Under the pieces are notes generated by a model that saw nothing but the letters and a program-made list of their open reading frames with translations, had not been told where the DNA came from and did no database searches. Below, piece by piece: positions 57,382 to 64,000 of a stretch of 64,000 bases of DNA. Source of the DNA: Nematostella vectensis (taxonomy: Eukaryota; Cnidaria; Anthozoa; Actiniaria; Edwardsiidae); contig NC_064045.1 in assembly GCF_932526225.1 (NCBI RefSeq), positions 4,784,498 through 4,848,497 on the forward strand, in the 5' to 3' direction. Positions within the stretch are counted from its first letter, which is position 1; each line of letters begins with the position of its first letter. Position numbers and translations under genes: made by a program.

Positions 57382-57455
57382 TTTGCCTTAAAACAGAATA
57401 GCGAAATAGGAAGAAATGTCATTAAGTAACAAGGTTTGCAGGGACCTTGTTATTC

Positions 57456-57468
57456 GTCCGCCATTTTG
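57456..57468 (-). promoter_or_regulatory. YY1-type promoter element of ATPAF2
   Basis: The minus strand reads CAAAATGGCGGAC, 75 bases upstream of the ATPAF2 start codon. This matches the YY1 core (AANATGGCGG) common in promoters of nuclear genes for mitochondrial proteins. Function here is inferred. Confidence 0.5.
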
Positions 57469-57499
57469 AGATAAGTGACCAGGCCTGAGTAATGTTACA

Positions 57500-58211
57500 C
57501 AGGTAGCCCATAGATGAGGTACTGTCTACGGATTCTTTCCGATTAAAAAATCGCATATAGACCAAATATCCCGTTTCACGGATTTTAACGTTTAAAATCA
57601 CGGTTCACGCAAGAGAAATCCGTAAATTTACAGGGTTGCACGAACCGGCTCCGTTCGGATATCCTGCGTAGCGGCTGAGGGATGGGGGAGAGGGGGCGAG
57701 AGAAAAAAAAAAAGCGAGCTCGCGTTCGGACAGTCCAGGATTAGACGCAGGAAAAATCATAAAACCTGTATCTGAGATACTATCATTTCCCTTGACACAC
57801 ATTATAAGCTTGTGGATGGATAAGGCCATTCTATTTTCTGGTCGCCTGGTAAGAATAAGAAGCCCGGATATCTCCAATTCCTGAAACCGATCATCCAAAA
57901 ACCAACTATTATCCAACCATCCACCAAATGCGGCGTTTGAAAGGGCAAATAAATTAAAAGTTAAAATGAGACAACTGCTTTAAGGACTGCTGCAGTGGTC
58001 CCTTTGGCAACCAGCAGGAAAATTACAGTCGTTGTGGTTTTACAATGCTTTTTTTCCATCCTACAAACTATCATTGGATATACTCTAAAATTTATTACAA
58101 CAAGCCCGTAGAATCACCTACTATGGTAGAATGCAATACAATTTTATGAAATTTATTTGAACCTTTTCCGATTTCGATATCTTTTGTCATTAACAAAATC
58201 CTTAAGTTAGT
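57500..58211. other. Spacer between ATPAF2 and the TLDc pseudogene
   Basis: No gene. A CGTTT/CACGG-rich dispersed repeat lies near 57560-57610. Confidence 0.4.
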
Positions 58212-61200
58212 TTACTTCGTCGTTTCATAATAAACTTCAACCTCGTTTGGTATAAAACGCATGCTGCCAACCAAGCAGGCGCTGCCACTGTTACAACCAG
58301 TGGGTCTCGCAAATGAGTGGGGCCTAGCGTAAGATGCTTGCTTCGTATTTGCCATGTCAGCGATAAACAAGTCGTAGCCCCACCCAAATGTAGGGCCAAA
58401 TTTATCGCTGTCATAAATAGCGTAGCTGTCGATGTTTAATGCAAGCCTCTCCGGTTCATAGCCTCGTGGATTGTAAGGTGTAAAGAAAAGCCTTGCTGGA
58501 CCTTATATACCTTTGTCATGTTCAGATAGCTAGATTTCCCCCTTATTGGAAATCTGGTTTATGTCCTGGCCCCACTTATTGTTTAACTGTTATAAACACA
58601 CCAAGAACAAAGTTTATATGCTTCACTCACTGCGTCAGGGTTGATCCGAATAGCCGCCGAAAATGTCCTTGTCGACCCGCATGATGGTGACGGTAGGTCC
58701 TTTATTGTTGCACCTTTCGTGAAAGGTCTTCGCCTCCCAGCCATTCTTGCTGGCGGTGTAGCACTTTGTCCACCAGCTGGCTTGGGACTGTTGAACTGGT
58801 CTCAGGAGCAAGTACAGACCGTTGAGGTACTCCACTTTATCCCCTATGCTGGTTGACGACTCCAGTCCTCCTGTCAGGTTACAAATTAAAGGAAACTCGG
58901 TCACGGAATTGATATTGTGATGTGATGTGTTATTTTCAATGCACATCCTTTTAATATGAATCAGCGAAACGATTTTAGAATCCTTAAAAGAAGAGATTAA
59001 ATCATCTTACCTCGCTTTTGCTGTCGAAGATTGGCTTTGTGCTGAAGTTTGCAGGTTTATACTTTACACTGCCCAAATCATTATCACACTGTCAGTTTCA
59101 GGGAGTTATATTTACTCCACTCAGAGAGTAAAAACTACTCTTTGCGGTGGAGTACTTTTAAAGGAGTAATTTGAACTCCTTTATTGGAGTAAAAACTACT
59201 CCACTGAGGAGTAATTTTTTTGTTTACTCCCTTAACGGAGTAAGTTTTACTCTGCTGAGAATTAGTATCGAATGTTTATTAAAAAAAGAGTAATTTTCAC
59301 TCTTGTTGGTCAAATAATGGAGTAAAAAGTACTCTTTTCTGGGAGTAATTTGAGCAGAGTGAAAACTACTCCAACTATCTGAAGTGAAAAGAGTTATTTT
59401 TACTCCAGATGGTCAAGAAATGGAGTAAAAAAGTACTCCTTTTAGGGGGTAGGTTTTGAAGAGTAAAAACTACTCCAGCCATCTCGTGTTGAAAGAGTAG
59501 TTTTTACTCCAGCTGTATCTTTTTAGAGCAGTAACAAACCACTCCAAATATATAAAATAAAGGGAGTTGTTTTTTTACTCTGAATTAGCTGAATTTAAGA
59601 AGGAAAACGATAGTCTTTATTATATAAGACAAAAGATAAAAATAATAATTTATCGTATCATTGGTATTGAGACAAAAAACTCTACCCTGTGCCTAGGAGT
59701 TTCCTAAGATTTCCTAAGTTCGATCAAAACAACAAAATATGATTAAACTTCCTAAAAATTCCTAGGATTTCCTAGTATAAGCAGTAGACCAGAAAATGGA
59801 AATAATTTGGATAAGAAAATCTTAGGAAGAAGATTTGAAGTTCTACAATTTAGGAACTCTTAGGAAATTCTTAGGAAACCCTAAAAGAACATTTTCAATA
59901 CAAGAACAGGCCTCACCATACTTGCATATATTGTCAGCTATACTACAACAATAAGAAATGTAATCAAAGACAGGCTTGGACTCGAACATAAGTTTTATGT
60001 GGTGTACTTTCAAAATTCGCTCAGAATAATTAGTACTGCATTTAAAAGAAAGATAAGTAGGGTGATAATTGTATAAAATTCTTAGATCCGATTTGAACAT
60101 TATAAAATCATATATATTGTTTCTAATAGAAATGCTACTTGAGATTATAAAAAAACGAAGTCCCGCTTTGCAGATAGAAGACGGCTCACCAGGGCTCGTA
60201 AAACCAAAATGTACCGCAAAATCATAACGGTCGAACGGAAGCCATTATCATAACCTCCAAACAGATAGCCGTTTATTCCCGTCTTTTCTACGCGTAATCC
60301 ACCTTTTTTGAGGATTTGATGGCAGAACATGGATTGAAGTTAAAGGTTAGTGTGTAATGGGCTTTATAATGTGATAGGTTCAATACTAAATGTGATTTTT
60401 GCGACCAACTTCAGCATCAAATCATCGTTCGTGAGCGGATTTCTCGAACTAGACTGATATGTTTTGTGATTCTTTGTTATCTTCCAAAGCAATACTACCT
60501 TCTTATGTGTTTCTCTTATTATCTTCGCAGGACATTATGATAGAGATAGTAAAATGTGCTCGAGTTGAAAGCCAGAAAAGAAAGAAGTTTGAGGTATAAG
60601 GAATGTATCAATGCGTAAATCGCAAGAAACGAATAAAAACTTTGTAAACTTAAGTTATTCACTAATCACTGTACTTACATCTAAAGCGCCTATGCTTTAT
60701 AAACTATTACTTGAAGCACAAAATTGAATAACTTAGCTTAGTAAAAACCTAGTAATCAGTCTTGCACCTAAAATTTGTCCAGATATTTATTTTGAATATC
60801 TAATGTTACTGTAGTTGGTTTTTGTCCGAATACTCTGATCACAGTAAACCCTGCATATGAAGAACCTAGTTATCTTTTCAAGCTAGCCTACCAGGTTCAA
60901 ATTTAAATGGTGCATATAGAGACATTAGGCTTCTAGCTTCTTATCTGAATATACAAAGATGGAGGAGGAGGCAATTCTTTTGGAAAACCGTAATGACGCC
61001 AAAAAGGGTAATGTTCAAAAGCTGTTAAAGTTGTTATAGAAAAATAATATTGTGTTATGTTTGTTTCAGCTTTGTTATGTTGGGACACTTGTTAGTAATT
61101 TTGTCCAGGATACCTTATGTCAAATGACTATTATTTTTCAAACATTTTTTCAACTTATATTTTTGTTATTTTTTAAACTGAATTGTTTAATTAAATGATT

Positions 61201-61720
61201 TGTCAAATTCATAATAACGTCTTTTCCTTGGTGTTTCTAAATTACTCTACTTTCTCCAGCATTAACCCCTGAAGTAGGTGGAGTTTAAACGGCCATTTTG
61301 TAAAAACAGGGGGGAGGGGGTTGAAATCATCCCTTTAGTTACCCAATTAGTAGGGGGAAATAACAAAATAGGGAGTAAAAATTGACTCCCATTTTGAGGG
61401 TGAATTGTACTCTTTTAATGGAGTAACTACAAGCAACCTAGTAAATTACTCCACTTAGCTACCCCCTAAAGTGGGTAAAATCTACTCTCCTGAGAGAGTA
61501 GGAAAAAAAGGAGTAAAAAATAACTCCATTTTGAGGGTAAATTGTACTCCTTTAATGGAGTAATAGCAAGCAACCTAGTAAATCACTCCCTTTAGTTACT
61601 CCCCTACAGGGGTAAAATCTACTCCCTTGAGAGAGTAGAAAAAAGGGAGTCATTTTGTACCTCGGTTTTTTACTCCCCTTTTGGAGTTAAAACTACTCTC
61701 TGAAACTAACAGTGCATAAT
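58212..61720 (-). pseudogene. TLDc-domain gene broken by a transposon and a stop codon
   Basis: Three exon segments on the minus strand. The first runs from 61720 to 59011 but is split by the transposon at 59087-61714; joined it encodes a segment ending NFSTKPIFDSKSE with a GTAAGA donor. The second, about 58859-58631, has YLNGLYLLLRPV, NGWEAKTFHERC and PTVTI-FGGYSDQP, the first half of a TLDc domain. The third, 58495-58212, has FFTPYNPRGYEPE, GPTFGWGYDLFIAD and a final FIPNEVEVYYETTK, the second half. Phases of the last two exons agree. After FGGYSDQP the codon is TGA (58637-58635), where related domains have Trp. TLDc proteins are linked to oxidative-stress protection and V-ATPase binding in other animals. 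Confidence 0.8.
59087..61714. mobile_element. CACTG-ended non-autonomous DNA transposon, 2.6 kb
   Basis: Left end CACTGTCAGTTTCAGGGAG is inverted at the right end as CTCTCTGAAACTAACAGTG. A 2-bp CA flanks both sides. CACTG ends with subterminal repeats resemble CACTA/EnSpm or Chapaev-type elements (inference). The first 500 and last 370 bases are filled with words of the form GGAGTAAAAACTACTCC on both strands; a 138-bp direct repeat lies at 61372-61647. A nested set of TTCCTAAG/CTTAGGAA words is at 59690-59885. No transposase frame is present. Confidence 0.75.
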
Positions 61721-63482
61721 CTGCATTTTAAAGGATTTTTATAGCGCCAATGCATATTATTATTGATAAAAGGATTATAACATTTTTTTAATTATCAGGG
61801 TTTTCACAAGATCGTAGCAAACCAGTTTATACTTATCATTAAATAATGGTTGAGCGAAAATTAGAGAAAAAAATGAAAAATGTAAAAACTATATGATATG
61901 AAAGCCCGGTTTTTGACAAAGCTTATAAGCAATCAATTTTAGACCATCTCAAAATTCCTTACACAGAGACAAATCACTTAACAACGAAAAATTACCATAA
62001 ACTATTTCTCCCCTACAGCTTGAAGAAAAAAGTTCCCATGGATTACAAATGTTTACGAAATGTAAGAGAAAATTTACCATAACATATTAGCAGCTCTTTT
62101 TATGTTCGATAAAATTATTGATTACTGATTATTTGGATTATATCGTTCCCATTTTAATTTGAGAAAATAATTCGATAAAGTATGATGAAATATACAAGTA
62201 TACGGCAATGGATACTATGGACAATTCAACTTTTGACAACATGTGAGCAAGATTGTTTTTCTCTCTTCTTAAGCCCATTTGTAATGCCGAATTTCTTCCT
62301 GTAAAAATGCGATGATTTTTTTATTACTAGACAAACATTCAGTCGAATGCACCATTTTCATCAAGTAGAGGCTTAGCAATTTTTTAAAATGGCGTCCCTA
62401 ATTTGAAAAGGTCTTAATTTTTGTTGAGCTATAAATCAACGCAAGATTGAAAAAGTATGTTGCACATCTCTGTGAAATATAGTAGTTGCGCTGACGTTTT
62501 GAGCGTTTGCCCTTCTTTTGTTCTGTTAACAATATAAGCGATACTTTGTTATTCTTATTTTGATGATATTTTTAAATTATTTTAAATAAACATTTTCTTC
62601 AAGCCCTGAAAAGCTTAGCAACCGGTCTGAACCGCTACTCTTGGCTTAGGTTGACAGGAACATTTATGAAAGTAAGTGTTCCTAGAAACCTCGCATTTCA
62701 CGCGAATTTGTATTAAAACCTGCAGGCGTTTCTGTGTGTTTTTATGGTGAAGAAATATGAAGATATTTTTTTGACGTATTAACTGCGCAAAGAAGAAGCG
62801 CCCTATTAAGAACGTTTTTTTATAAGAATTTCCAGAATATGCCAAGGTGAGATACAGCCCCCCCCCCCCCCCCCCCCCCACCCACAGCAAACGCAGGTGC
62901 AACCGTTATCATGGAATATGGGCTTTGAAGCCATTGGAAATTCAATTTAAATTTTACTCACTCTGCCCCTTAGGGCAGTTGTCTTGCTGTTTCCATGACC
63001 ACACAGTGAGAACTTGTAAGGTTTCTCTTGTCATTCATTGTCCCATTGTCTGACCAAGAAAGCATGTTAAGGCGGGGGTCTACCTGAAACTCACTACAGA
63101 CATCAAAAAAAATTTTTTTCGATAAATATCATATTCGGCTATTCCTTTATCAATTCAATGTTGTCTTACAACTGTCCTGACTCTTTTTCGATAAGCCCGA
63201 GCGCTTTTAAAAAGTTGTGTCAAGTTTGAAGATCACGTTGCCATGGCAACGATTACTGTTTCTTTTGAATTCGGCGCATTTTTTCTACTCCAATGGGGCC
63301 CAATCGCCATACAAATCTCCTCAAATCTCTCTTGAAACAACTGTCCAGCGGTTGACAGCAAAATACACAACTATTATGGGATATATATGTGCAAAATCCA
63401 GCAAAACTTCTAAACTTATCGAACCGCGATCCTCAAAGCTATATACAACTCATATCAACTCTTTAAAAGACCTTGAAAAATA
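61721..63482. other. Spacer between the TLDc pseudogene and the right-edge gene
   Basis: AT-rich, with a poly-C run at 62860-62879. No firm gene; further upstream TLDc exons could lie here but none was recognised. Confidence 0.35.
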
Positions 63483-63879
63483 ATGGTCGGAGAAAAAGAC
63501 TCTTCGACGTACCGAAAGAAAAGAAAACGCGTGTTTTACGGCAAGCAAAAACAGGAGCTGAACCGCTCAGACAGAGATGAAAGCTCTCAAACAACTCGTG
63601 GCCTCGTCGAAGAACCAGGACCCTCACACTCTCGATCGGCAGATTATACTCCAGATCACAGTGAACAAGCTCCAGCAAGTGCTTCTAGAAAGAAGCTTAG
63701 CGACCATGGCTACAATGAAAGCTTTGACGGAGAGTTTTCTTCGGACGATCAAAGCCTTTCAAAATTTGACTCAGACCACGAGGAGGTATCTGGTGATGAT
63801 GCTGAAGCCTGCGAATATCGAGTCGTGGACTTGGGATGCCTCTCTTCATATCTTTCCGATGTTCATAGATGCGAAGAAG
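63483..63879 (+). CDS. First exon of a Mutator-like transposase-type gene, cut by window edge
   Basis: Begins MVGEKDSSTYRKKRKRVFYG in a good start context (AATAATGG) and runs 132 codons plus one base to a GTGAGT donor at 63880. A basic start is followed by an acidic, serine-rich linker, then YRVVDLGCLSSYLSDVHRCE. From recall, this order (R-K-R-K-R-V-F, then V-D-L-x-x-L-S-x-x-L-S-x-x-H-x-C-E-E-G) is that of Mutator-like transposase-domain proteins found in many copies in cnidarian genomes. Catalytic residues would be beyond the edge. Whether it is an active element or a domesticated gene cannot be told. Confidence 0.6.
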
Positions 63880-64000
63880 GTGAGTATTTTGAAAAATAAC
63901 ATCATTTTGTTTTCGCTGATAAACTCAATATAGTGATTTAGTTTATATGATTGGTCTCAGATTTGGAAATTACTATATACACAGAATACGTGACCTTATG

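Noticed and set aside
58202-58414. Minus-strand 70-codon frame as a gene
   Set aside because: It overlaps the last TLDc exon in a different frame; the TLDc frame gives clear domain motifs, this one none.

Overview
This is a eukaryotic, animal-type genomic window: spliced genes with GT-AG introns, long AT-rich intergenic DNA, many short inverted-repeat transposons, minisatellites and long poly-G/poly-C runs. The style of the repeats and of the TLDc, SWIM/PHD-like and Mutator-like coding fragments suggests a cnidarian, probably an anthozoan. That assignment is inference; no species marker was found.

Layout. (1) 1-18.9 kb holds four members of an unrecognised family of single-exon genes, called here the LPPI/CRYLR family (F0 to F3). 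F0 runs off the left edge. The proteins share an N-terminal A-K-x-I-x-x-R-N-A type segment, an RSxSxxDL type motif, in some a YSEEPFYL motif, a proline block of the form LPPIVLPxIY and a C-terminal DCRYLR. (2) 20.4-39.0 kb holds three two-exon K2P (two-pore-domain) potassium channel genes in tandem on the minus strand. The middle gene carries a 3.4-kb, 46-bp minisatellite in its intron. The third carries a decayed SWIM/PHD-type mobile gene and two hairpin elements. (3) 40.1-45.4 kb holds two more family members (F4, F5), with a 1.2-kb minisatellite containing TTAGGG downstream of F5. (4) 47.3-57.4 kb is one complete eight-exon gene for the mitochondrial F1-ATPase assembly factor ATPAF2/ATP12, whose exon phases all join into 279 codons. 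A single-exon rhodopsin-class GPCR with a glutamine-rich third intracellular loop is nested in its sixth intron on the same strand. (5) 58.2-61.7 kb is a broken TLDc-domain gene, with a CACTG-ended 2.6-kb transposon inside one exon and an in-frame stop in the TLDc domain. (6) 63.5 kb to the end is the first exon of a Mutator-like transposase-type gene that runs off the right edge.

Mobile DNA is dense: at least fifteen inverted-repeat elements, one with a clean 8-bp target duplication, and a 5'-truncated LINE copy with an 11-bp target duplication. The novelty candidate is the six-member LPPI/CRYLR family, which is split around the K2P array. Its proteins look disordered, basic and serine-rich, as expected of scaffold or adaptor proteins, but no function can be read from the sequence.
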